A stretch of DNA of 64,000 nucleotides, from contig JAHLJT010003656.1 of the NCBI GenBank assembly GCA_031308135.1, positions 70,822,984-70,886,983 of the forward strand, given 5' to 3'. Under the pieces are notes generated by a model, which did no database searches, was not told where the DNA came from, and saw nothing but the letters and a program-made list of their open reading frames with translations. The position numbers and the translations under genes were made by a program. The DNA is from Acheta domesticus (taxonomy: Eukaryota; Arthropoda; Insecta; Orthoptera; Gryllidae). Shown here in pieces: positions 1 to 10,432 of the stretch. Every line of letters starts with the position of its first letter. Within the stretch, counting starts at the first letter, position 1.

Positions 1-94
1 ATTTCGACCTAAACGTTTGTACAAAACGTCTTTCTCTACTTCCCCCGCTATCGCTACCTTGATGTCGTTTTTGCTGACGATCTCCATAGCGTTT

Positions 95-250
95 GATCGT
101 TAATGATGCCTTATTTTACGTAGTGAGTCTCTGGCCGTCAGACCTTGTTCTACCGTCTAACTACGTAATTTGCGAGACTCTAATCGCATCTAGCATCAAA
201 AGAAGGAAACACTCAGGCAACAAAACAGGCGATTAGAATTTAGCTCAGAG
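95..250. repeat. Dispersed repeat, copy 1
   Basis: This segment aligns by eye with 43289-43450: both contain GATGCCTTATTTTACGT, then a diverged middle, then a shared AATTTAGCTCAGAGG. Two diverged copies 43 kb apart indicate an interspersed repeat. I see no terminal repeats or coding potential, and its class is unknown. Confidence 0.55.
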
Positions 251-1250
251 GCATCTTTCTATACTATTTTTATTTTCCGCTACCGCTTACGTAGTAGAGA
301 GAAAGGTAAGTAACTCTGCGCGGACAAAATGGCGAAATTCGCGAGCCGGCAAAAAAAACTTATTACAGGCCCCTGGTGACGAAAAAAGTTGATAACTCCA
401 GTTACGAATTTAGAACGAAAATCCTCTAACAGGTGGTGTAGCCAGAATCATACCTTGTAAGTCATGATACCGAAAAATCGATTGACCAGCAAAAACGTCT
501 GTCCGTCGTCGACCAACGCAAAACCGCTCAGTCTATTTTCTCCAAAATTGATATTCCCCAAACCGATCAGCTGATGTCGCGGTCCCTTGAATTTGAAACG
601 ACATTTTTAATTTTGGGGTTACTTTAATGAAGCCCCTTGCACATTTTCTGTGTTGTTGTTGGACAGTTGTGATGATGATGTGTTATTGGATAGTGTGAAG
701 GAGTTTTAAGGAAATGTGTAGATTTTATTTTCAATGAAAACTCTAATTTTCAAAAATTGCAAAAATTCAAATATTTCTCGAAATATTTCTGACCAGCAGC
801 AATTATGGAACATATGACTCTCCATTAATGAAATCTGTTCCTTAAAGAAAGATTTTTGAAAATAAGTTCACCTACAATTCTTCGAAAAATTGAATATTTT
901 TCGCGTAATTTTACGCAAGAGTACGGGCGAGAAAGTACGTGATTGTATTGGCACCACTAGTTTACTGTAGCGTGAGGGTTCGGATTGTTAGAGCAGGGTG
1001 CGCGTAGGGGTTTCAGGACAACAACATACTGACGTAATGATACGTAAACCACATTTGTTACGTATTTCTGTTACAGCATAATATATTAGACATTCGTGAA
1101 CGATAGACAGAAGTTTAGACATTTTTAACAATTACACCAAATATATTAGAGAGTTGTAAAAAACTACAACCAAATTTTCATTAGAGTGTTTTTTTCATAG
1201 ACCTTCTGACGTAGACTTTAAAAAATTAGACCTTCTGCATTAGGGCCTAA
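250..1250. other. AT-rich stretch, no gene seen
   Basis: AT-rich sequence with frequent stops in all frames. I see no exon with matched splice sites and no obvious repeat structure. Confidence 0.4.
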
Positions 1251-1470
1251 TATCTTTTACAATGACACCCGCCGTAGGGCTGTCGGCGCCGTCGAAGGCA
1301 CCCACCTCGATGCCGCCCGCGTAGACGCACGTCGTGGTCGCGGGAGCCGTTGAGCTCGGGCAGCACGTACTGGGGCAGCACCACGGCGGCGGCGCGCACG
1401 GGGCACCCGCGCATGTCCAGCGGCGGCGCCCGCCGCAGCACCGGCGTCCCTCGACACGCCCACCACACAC
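1250..1470 (-). pseudogene. Fragment resembling a divergent ionotropic receptor (IR) ligand-binding S1 region
   Basis: GC-rich island in AT-rich surroundings. The minus strand reads PPLDMRGCPVRAAAVV and then LPQYVLPELNGSRDHD in one frame, followed by VYAGGIEVGAF one base out of phase. In insect ionotropic receptors the S1 ligand-binding lobe typically begins with a 'l.G..lRv....ppYv' segment and continues to a 'yGGiEv.ll' motif; this order and spacing match. The required frame change is +1 near 1318-1330. It may be a pseudogene fragment, or one exon with an assembly error: GAG followed by GTGGGT near 1306 could also act as a donor. No pore or S2 region was found nearby. The family assignment is by pattern only. 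Confidence 0.42.
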
Positions 1471-2179
1471 GCCACGAGGACGCGGTTCAGAGGCGCTTCA
1501 GAGTAATAATTGACATGTCCCAACCCTCGTAACTGCCTGGACCGTTGTGGGGGCACGGACCCGGGCAGTAAGAGGGTTGGGACATGGCCACTATCGCTTT
1601 TTTCTAAAAGAAATATTGTCGGAATCTCACAATTTGTTTGTCGTGTGAAATAAATGCATGTACTATTCTTCCGTAACCCTAATAAAAAATGGATGTAAAA
1701 ACAATAGCCACATGTTTGGGAATGCTTGCCATTGGTTAGTTGACGCGATACGCCAGGCGTGTCGTGTCCAGTGGAAAATTAGTTTGGAGTAAGCTCATGT
1801 CTCCAAAATGTTCAAAAATTCCAGAGGAAACTTACAATCTGTAAACTCAGGATTTCAAAAATAATGAGGACCATTGTTTCCTTGCCAGCCCTTCGGAAGA
1901 GAAGATTTTGAAGAGCGTTCGTGAAGCTCGTTAGAAATGATAATATTCCCCTACTGCTCTGCAGAATTCGGGTCTCGTTTAGAGCGAGCACTGACTATAA
2001 CGAGCGCGCGTGACCCAAAGTATTGCGACCGGACCGTCCGCGATTGAGAATCGGGGCAGGCGGATGAATACCTCGTGTTTGATTACATCATGTTTTTTCT
2101 AAGGGCGAACAAACAATAATTGTATTATTAACAACAGGAGAGTCCCGGGAAAGATCCGGATATCAACAGATTTCACTCT

Positions 2180-2440
2180 GTGTCCCTCGACCGAGAGGTC
2201 TTAGGTTTAAGTTCATGACTGTGGCAGTATTTTCTACACTGACTCGTCAAATAGATTGAATACAGTCGCTATCTGTAGGAGAAAATTCTGCGGCGGACTG
2301 CTTGATCCGTGTAGTGTTTTCCGTTTTTCTTCTGATCAACGGCCAGGTGAATGCCAGATCAATACCCTAACAAAAGGGCTGTGGACCGCGCGCACCATCT
2401 TTCCTACCACTTCTGGTCCTACACTTTTTTGCATGCTTTT
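2180..2440 (+). repeat. SINE-like family A, degenerate copy
   Basis: Contains the diverged head (GAGGTCTTAGGTTTAAGTTC, corresponding to the B-box region of better copies), then the body landmarks: GATTGAATACAGTCGCTATC, GATCAACGGCCAGGTGAATG, and GGGCTGTGGACCGCGCGC followed by a pyrimidine-rich stretch. The same landmarks occur in order at 52090-52340. It lacks the 3' third of the element. Confidence 0.6.
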
Positions 2441-2863
2441 TGAATGTTGTGAACTCGTGTGTGGTAAAATGACTTTGAAACTTGAAACAGTAATGTCATT
2501 TCAAATATCTTAATAAATATGAGAAACACAATTTTGGTGTGTCATTAAATGTTCACGCACTTAATTCATACCTTGTATTTTCCTGTGAATATTTCACATT
2601 TTCCGCCCGTGTTCGTATTCTCACAAACAAAAGTTGCCATGACTTTCCCCCAATTCTCGTATTTTATCACAACCATCGATTAGCAGAAAAAGGAATTAAT
2701 TATATCTACAGTGAAAAATGGAAGTGATTTAATTTAAGCTCCCGCAGCTGCGTCTCGGCTCGCTCGGACCTGCAACAGCATACTCCTTCCGCTTCACCCC
2801 GATACACCCTGTTCCAACTCACCCAACCCCTCTACGTCCCGCTTCTTTCCATCCGCAAGTCGT

Positions 2864-3269
2864 AAGTTATATAGGTGTGTTCACTCCCAGTGTAAAACTG
2901 AAGCTTATGTGAGACTAGTTCTCACAGTTCTCGCATATAAGCGCTGCGATCTTTGGGTCTTATTTGGGCAAGGTCGTGATTGGTCGTGATCCATTCGACA
3001 GCTCTGTGGCCAGCTGATTTCAAATTTCGAATCAGTGATTTGTCGTTTCGCGTGGAATTTGGTAAAGTCTAGAACAGTTACGAAAATGTGTCGGAAATGT
3101 TATGTAAAAATATCTAATAGCCACAGTTAAAGATGTCATCTTACACCGAGACCCAAACCAATCGTGCAGGCGACCCAAACCAATCGTACGGACAAGCGAC
3201 GAACTAACCCCAAACTGGCTTCAGAAAATTTGTCCCAAAGGCGGATAGTTAACACACCTTATATATCTT
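2864..3269. mobile_element. TIR element / MITE, ~406 bp
   Basis: The left end AAGTTATATAGGTGTGTTCA is matched by the reverse complement of the right end (AAGATATATAAGGTGTGTTA). The interior has no coding potential but contains repeated CCCAAACCAATCGT motifs near the right end. The superfamily is unresolved because no clear target-site duplication was seen. Confidence 0.6.
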
Positions 3270-4679
3270 ATGCCGTGTCCATCCGCTCCGCCTCGCTCTA
3301 TCCTGTCCCCCCCCTCGCCCACTCACCATAGCCGTCAAGCTCAACTCTCTCTGTTAAACTCCGCCCGCTATCCCCAACACCACGGCCGTGCTTCTCTCCG
3401 TTGGAAGCAAACTTCAATTGTTCAACCATACACTCACTGTCTAATAGTAATATCGGTGTGAAACCAAGTACATTTATTTTAAAAAAATGGACTTTAAGAC
3501 GATTCTGAACAACTTTGGTGAAATTCCCCAATGTTTTCGAGATAATTCCTGAAAATTTGAAAGAGTGTGCACTTCAGTTGTGCTATAAGCGGGGAGGAAG
3601 GGAGGTAGCGGTAGTTACGCAGTAATGCAGTTATGCAGTACGCAGTAACTTTTTTGTTTTGAAGGTGAAGACTTCAAGAATTTTATTAAATTGCAATGAA
3701 ACTGTAATTGGTAAAAAACAAATATTCTTTGTATTCAAAAATAATCTGAATAAATAGCCTCGTGCTATTTTCCACGGTAGAGAATAATTCACACCGAGTA
3801 TTCTGACAAAGCCAATTGGGTATGATGTGCTTGTCTCCAAGCATGATTTTAATCTCTGAAGAAAAAAAGCACTGTTCATAAAATTGTTGAATATTTTAAT
3901 TCTCCTTCGCTTTTATTACTTTTTTTTACTTATTTTCCCTCGCTTATTACTTTTTTTACTTATTCTCCTTCGCTTTGTTAGTTACTTACGTTTTTAGATA
4001 TATGAAATAAAAGCAAAGAAGTTCATTCAGCATAATCTCTTTTTTGGTTATGCGAATAATGAATTTGTTTACCCAGGAGTTGCGATTCTTTGTTGTACGT
4101 ATCCAACTTCTGTGCCGCAATTATTTTCTACGTGGAGAGGATCCCAAGTGAATGCCACTACGTCGTGATGCGTTGGACTTTCTGGTAGCAGTGGATGACT
4201 GGTAGCAGGAGCAAGGGTACCGCTCAATACTCCTAGAGAAACGTATTATACTCGTGTTAGAAGATATTTCATTAAATTCTCATTCAACAGTCGGAAATAA
4301 AGAAATGGAGTGAAATTCATTTTCCTATATTACCGATTTTCGCTCCTCCTTTCCTTCTAGTTTTCTTTCATTGTAAAAAACGAATTATGTAGTTCAATTT
4401 TAAGTTGAATGGAAGTTCATGAAACGCTGTCGGTTTTAGTTCATCTCATTATTTTACTCTAAGAAATTACTTCGTTTGTAAGGAAAAGCATTAATTGCAT
4501 TTCTAAAATGAAGCATAGGAAGATTAAAACAATATAATGATTAAAATTAAATGGTGAATGTCAACGAGATGATGAACGACATGAAGGCAATGACGTGGTT
4601 GCTAGTGAAGCTGCTGATGAAAGTGAAGCAGGTGATAATGATGTTGATAAGTGTAATAATAGTGAATGTGGTTGTGGAG

Positions 4680-5345
4680 GAAACGATATAATGACAAAGG
4701 AATTTCAACGAGTGACAATGGAATTACGAGTGATAATGGAGTTTTTATTAGTGATTATTGAGTTACATTAAGTGACAATGGAGTTTCAATGAGTGACAAT
4801 GAAGTTTTAATATAGTGACAATCCAGAGTTCCCGTGCAGAGATAACGGTGTTTCAATGAGTTTTCCATGAGCTACAATTGAGATTCCATGAGTGACAATG
4901 GAGTTTCAATAGAGTGAGAATGACGTTTCAATATAGTGACAATAGAGAGTTTCAGTGCAAGGACAATGGGTTTCAATGAGTGATAATGGAGTTTCATTGA
5001 GTGACAATGGAGTCTCAACGATGACTGTGGAGTTTCAATGAGTGACTATGAATTGTCAATATAGTGACAATCCAGAGTTCCAAGTGTTTCAATGAATGAC
5101 AATGGAGTTTCAATGATTGACAGTGGAGTTTTCCATGAGCGACAATGGAGTTTTCCATGAGCGATAATGGAGATTCTATGAGTGACAATGGAGTTTTAAC
5201 GAGTGACCGTGGAATTTAAAAAGTAACAATGGGGTTTCAACAAGCAACAATGGAGTTTTCCATGAGCGACAATGGAGTTTCAACGAGTGACTGTGGAGTT
5301 TCAACGAGTGACAATGGACTTTCCGTGAGTGAAAGTGGAGTTTCT
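4680..5345. repeat. Degenerate ~21-bp minisatellite
   Basis: More than twenty imperfect copies of a unit close to GAGTGACAATGGAGTTTCAA, with variants where TTTCAA becomes TTTTCCATGA. It ends where the GC-rich island starts. Open frames across it are a by-product of the repeat. Confidence 0.85.
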
Positions 5346-5750
5346 GGTATCCCAACACCAGCAGCGCCATCGCGCCACTCGCCTGCCTCCGTCGCGGGGG
5401 CGGGTGCGAGCACCGCCCGGCCAGTAGACGTCCGCCCGCAGCAGGTGGCGCGTGGCGGCGCGGGCGGTCGGCGGGCCGGGCGGCCCAGCAGCGCCAGCGC
5501 GGCGCGGCGACCCGGCCGCACGGCGCCCAGCAGCCCCCGGGCGCCCCGCAGCCCGCAGCCGCGGCAGCGCCAGCGCCACAGCGGCGTGCCCTGCGGCGGC
5601 TCCGCGCGCGGGCCCCCGCCAGCGCCACGGCCCAGCGCGCGCGCGCGTTGCACGCCCCGCGCCACGCCCTCCGCCCACGCCGCCACCCGCGCGCTGCCGT
5701 TGCTCAGCCCCTGCCGCGCACACGGACACTCTGCTAAGGCCAGTCGCAAA
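5346..5750. other. GC-rich CpG island, coding status unresolved
   Basis: About 400 bp of very GC- and CpG-rich sequence in an AT-rich context, comparable in composition to the confirmed exons in this window. Several frames are open on both strands, as expected at this GC content. On the minus strand one frame gives QGLSNGSARVAAWAEGVARG and another RHLLRADVYWPGG, but I recognise no family and no splice pair. It could be an exon of the receptor-like fragment downstream, a promoter CpG island, or neither. Confidence 0.35.
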
Positions 5751-5759
5751 ATGAGACGC

Positions 5760-6180
5760 AGGTCCGGGACGCGTGTTTTGAATTTGCACTAGACGTGTAC
5801 ATGGGACTTACTTTAGAGCTCCCTGATTGGACATTGAGGCGGCGCACGAAACGCAAGCATTTCTCTGAGACGCGTACCCTTTAAAGAGACAGACAAAAAG
5901 CTGTGGATAGCTGGTGCATTCGAAAAGAGTAGTGGCGAGGGCGCTTGTGTGAATATTAAGTTTACGAAAGTTGGTTAATGTAAAAAAGAGTTTGGGACTG
6001 AATTTTCAACTGGGAGGTGTGACATAAATGAGAGATGTCCTGTCTCTCTCTTCAAAGTTTATGTGTTTCAGAAGTATGTCTCGTTGGCGTTTCGTACGCC
6101 TCCTCAATGTCCAATCAGGGAGCTCTAAAGTAAGTCCCATGCACAAGTCTAGTGCAAATTCAAAACATGCGTCCGGGACG
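5760..6180. mobile_element. Foldback (long inverted repeat) element, ~420 bp
   Basis: The left arm, starting TCCGGGACGCGTGTTTTGAA and running through GAGCTCCCTGATTGGACATT, is repeated as its reverse complement ending near 6180 (TTCAAAACATGCGTCCGGGA). The arms are roughly 130 bp with a spacer of about 150 bp. No coding potential. Its arms differ from those of the other foldbacks in this window. Confidence 0.8.
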
Positions 6181-7714
6181 TGACGTAGGGTGACTCATGG
6201 TGATTCTGATAACCTCTGCTTATTGGGCCTGCACTCGTGCGCAGGTCCAAATGAAGTTTTAGAACTCATTATTGTACTAACATTTAATGTTACTCTACAA
6301 TTAGCAGCAAAGGGTCATTGAAGAGGCTCGTGGAAATATCACAAACACTTGATCCGCGGATAACACCAGTCTGCGTCACTTTTGATGTCTGTAATATTTT
6401 ATTTGTTTCTTAATGCGTTTTTCACACTGATTTCCAACCTGCAATCGGTATTTTCGCATCAGCTCCAGTTTTTGCTCCACAAGCCACTATATGTTTTTGA
6501 CATTTGTGGTCTTTATTAGATGTTAATGCTAATTCGAAATAATTATTTTTTTAGACAGATTGTTATAATTACTTGATTGATATAATTACATAATTACATG
6601 TTGATGATAACTAACTTTCATCAAATTACATGAATAGAAAATGCAAAAATGAGCCGAATATATTTTGCTACATATGTGGTTAAGTGACGTTGCCGAGACA
6701 AGGATCGAGTAGAGCATTTGTGAAGGCAGCTATTACGTTTATTTTAATATGAACTGAGAGACGCGGACAAGACATTTGTTCTACAGCTATGGCGTCGAAC
6801 ATGCGTTAAGTAGACTTAGACGATGGAACAAGGGAATCGTAAAGGTAATTACCCTTTAGTATATGTATGGTGTGGAGGGAATGAAAGCTTTAACATTGCT
6901 ACTTTTTCATGGCAAAATTACTCGTACAAGATAATTGATCTCGAGAGATTTTATTTATATTTCAGAAGTAGAAGGGTATCAAAGTGGCTAGTTGATGGCT
7001 GACTTTTTTTTGGGACTGGGAAGAGATGAATGTGGAACCACACATGAAAACGCTTAAGTAAACATTTCTAAAAATTAATTGTCTTATACAAAAATATTTA
7101 AAATATAATAGAGGAAAGGTGAAATTGCTACATTTATTTCAATCATTCGCATTTATGACTCATGAAGGATGCTTATAGGAAGGATATAAGAAGGTACAAA
7201 TGTTTTCCAAAATATTTATGTCTTTTTAAATAAAATTTTCTATTAACAAAGGTTGTGCTGAGACTATCTTGCGTTTAATTCACTTAATAGTTACCTTCGT
7301 ATAATCTACTATTGTTTTCACGTCTTTTATCAAGTTATTGACCGTCTATATACGGAAAATGTCCTAAAGGTAAAAACAGTATGCGCAGTAGTCTTAGAAT
7401 CCGTAGTACAAAAACTAGACGTAATTGAGGAAAATTAATATTATTTTCGAGTTCACCGTGGTCAATTCCTATAAAAAACGTTGAAAAAATTTAAATATCG
7501 TAAACGTTTTTAAAAAACGCAGGCCAGTGCAATTTTAATATTTTGGGTTTATTTAAGTAAAACATAAATGCACGGCTTTGTTCCTTTTAGAGGATAAGAT
7601 ACGTTCCGCATTTCTAAAATAGCCCCTAAATCGCTGACTTAAAATGCACTAACTCGAAGTTTTTCTCGGACAGCTTTTACACCTGTCATTTCGAAACCTA
7701 CACGTGAAACTCAC
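6181..7714. other. AT-rich stretch, no gene seen
   Basis: No exon-like GC rise, no recognisable protein fragment and no clear terminal repeats. Probably intron or intergenic sequence. Confidence 0.4.
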
Positions 7715-7862
7715 CTCTGAATCGTAGAGAAGAGCCAGGTCTCCGCTAGTAACGCTGCTTTCAATGACGTCGACGTATGTACGCCATGAAGGAATTGTCA
7801 CTTCGCTCTTTGCGATATGTTCATAGAACTGATCCAAAGCGTAACCCAAACCAGAGACTTTG
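7715..7862 (-). CDS. Predicted internal exon of an unidentified gene
   Basis: The minus strand shows a good acceptor (pyrimidine-containing tract ending TTTGCAG) before position 7862 and a consensus donor (GAG followed by GTGAGTTTC) after 7715. Between them 148 bp are open in one frame (phase 2 in, phase 0 out): 49 codons containing GLGYALDQFYEHIAKSEV, then TIPSWRTYVDVI and SSVTSGDLALLYDSE. The composition is protein-like and unrelated to nearby repeats. SGDLALLYDS loosely resembles the S2 lobe of ionotropic receptors, and another receptor-like fragment lies 6 kb downstream on the same strand, but the assignment is weak. No partner exons were identified. Confidence 0.5.
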
Positions 7863-10097
7863 CTGCAAATTTGTGCAGAAACCTAATTTCAGGAACCATT
7901 GTTTTGCTTTTACAGTGAATTTTTTCCTCAATGAAAAGGAATTTAGGAATAATGTATATCATTGAAAAATAACCACCAGTGTGATGAGTATTCTTTTAGA
8001 TACAACAAGTATATATTCATTATTAAAAAAAGATCGTTTTCATTAAGTCTCGAGAATATTTGCCAAAGCTCACGTCTCTACAAATGAACCATTTCCAATG
8101 AACATTCATTATAATTTATCTAAAAATAGTTTTAAAATGATACATTTTAAAACATCGTTTTTGTTTAACTTTAATCGTAACTTTTATTTATTCCTTTATC
8201 TGCAGATAATATAGCAAAAAATCATAAGTTAGCCTCTTTTGAATTTCTGGAAGCTTCTAGAATCTGCCTTTTCTTAGTGTCAAATCTAGGCCTTCTGACC
8301 ACAGTTTGGAAATGTGATGTTTTACATGAGACTTTTTCACTGTGAAATTCTAAAAACAAAACCCAGGGTTCTAGATTGATGATAAGCGTTGAAAAAGGAA
8401 ACATAGGCGAATGAGAAACGTGCGACTGGTTCTTAATGAATTCAAAAGCAGGTAATTTTAGGGGATTGTTCCGACATCTGAGATACAGAAAATTGGCATA
8501 ATTTCATAAAAATCATTTTAAATGAATCTTTTATCGATTGTTACTGATAGACCGGCGGACAAGAAGTAACGTAATTGGTGTTGACTTCTCGGTAATCGAT
8601 TTCAATGTTCCTTCTAGTATAGAGGTTATTATACTTATAGAGGTTATTATACTCACATTGGTCTTTCATGTAATAATCGACTTTTGTCCTGTAAGAGGTT
8701 TGCTTTCAATACTGACATTTGAGCAGACTGAACCATCAAATAAAATTATTTTTTTATAAGTTACAGACGACTTTGGATAATATGCTTGTATTTTTACTTC
8801 TTAGGGTATTTGCGGAGTTTGTTTTGCTTAGCGAAGGCGTATGTTGATTGATCAAATATTACGCTTTTCAAATATACAGAATTATAAAAAACAACATTCA
8901 TTGCGGATATCTTTATTTTTCTTCCACATACAAATACATTACAAAAAGATTAGGAATGTATTGAGAAAAGCGTTTCTTTGAGAACTGAACTATCTATTGT
9001 ATTGAATGTTCACTAAAAAATGTGTTTCGGCGGGGACTAGTATTCGATACAAGTAGAGTTGCTTGTCCTATTTGAGAAACAACTACCAGTTTATTACTAT
9101 TTTCTAGAAAATAAATAAATAAATAGTTATTATTTGTTTAACACATTATTTACAAAATTAAAACAGCATTGTCTTGAAAAATACAAATATCTGTTTCAGA
9201 ACAGATGCTTTGGAACATTTTCAGATGCATCTTTCACATTCAAAATTATATTTAATTACTTGTCAGTCGTTTCGCGTGATGTGAAGACTAGAGCTTAGCC
9301 TCAGTGTATTCCGTATTGTCTTTAAGAGTCACGTAGATGAATCATAGTATCATCTTACAATAAATTGTGAATCTTCTTTGTTATTGTTACTTTCATAATG
9401 AGTTCAATAGAGCAACATATGAACGATCTTTTTGTATGATTCAAATTAGTATATTAATATGCGATAAGGTGTATTTCTGTTCAGACATTGTTGAGTTTCC
9501 CTAGATTAATTATTTCTCTATTCCTGAGGAGACTATAATCCAATTTACATTTACTGTTCAGTATAAATTTCGAAATTACAGTCTATGTGCAAAACAAGGT
9601 CCTGAGAACATTACTGGCAAAGTGATACCTCTATCAATTATAAATTACCCCCATATTAGCCTGTTTCTTGTTTTACTATTCATTTAGAATATGTTTTCAG
9701 AATTATCAAAATCATGTAAATCGAACTTCGAAGATTATACATTTGTATGCAGTAGCTCAAATGTATGAAGCAGTTGTATGAGAGTTGCCTTTTTTTAAAA
9801 TAATGAACGTGTTGGGACGATTCTAAGTATTTTAAAATCCCTATGCTTTCAAACGTCAAGGATTTCGCATACATTCCATACTGTTCTTCATAGAATAACA
9901 TTCGCAGCAAATTTGGTCATTCTCGAGGGAGAGTCAAGTTTCAATACCGAAAACGTTTGATAAAACCGTTCCATTCTTGAAGCTTCAGACACACTACATC
10001 TGAAACTTCGAGAATACAAATCCACCATCCCTTCTGCATGACACGAAAATAAAAGGCCGTCATTTACGAAAATCAAAACCAGTCGTCGCGTCGGATT
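7863..10097. other. AT-rich stretch downstream of the Osiris gene, no gene seen
   Basis: Apart from a short tandem duplication (AGAGGTTATTATACT twice near 8620-8650) and an AAAT run near 9110, nothing is recognisable. It should contain the 3' UTR and polyadenylation site of the Osiris gene ending at 10098, but no convincing AATAAA on the minus strand lies close to the stop. Confidence 0.4.
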
Positions 10098-10432
10098 TCA
10101 GGCGCCATCTTGTCCGTCGTTGGGCGCATGCGCGCGGAAGGCCAGCGCGGGGCCCGCGCCGGCGCCGAAGCCGCGCCCGTAGTGCGGCTCCCAGCCCGCG
10201 GCGACCGCGGGCGCGGGGACCACGTGCGGCAGCGCCGAGTCTGCCGCCAGCTTGCGGCACAGCTGGAAGATGGCCATGCCCACCGAGATGGCGAACGAGA
10301 AGAAGCTCAGCTGCAGCGCGTTCCACGCCTTCAGCCCCAGCGCGCCGATGAACAGCGGCACCAAGGTGATGGCCTTGAGCAGCACCAGCACCAGCACCGG
10401 GATGATGATCTTCTTCAGCTTGTGTCTCCGCG
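10098..10432 (-). CDS. Osiris gene 1, exon 3 (transmembrane segment and C terminus)
   Basis: The acceptor CCCCCACAG precedes 10432. The frame reads a basic [18 protein letters not shown], then [37 protein letters not shown] and [16 protein letters not shown], and ends [15 protein letters not shown] with TGA at 10098-10100. The lysine-rich start followed by two long hydrophobic stretches is the conserved Osiris hydrophobic domain, and a short 'LA(Y/F)RA(Y/H)AP'-like end is typical of the family. The exon begins in phase 1, completing an Ala codon with the last G of exon 2. No frame break is seen here. Confidence 0.88.

Noticed and set aside
5176..5792. Overlapping 150-190 codon frames on both strands
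   Set aside because: They run from the minisatellite into the CpG island without splice sites; no frame matches a known family across its length.
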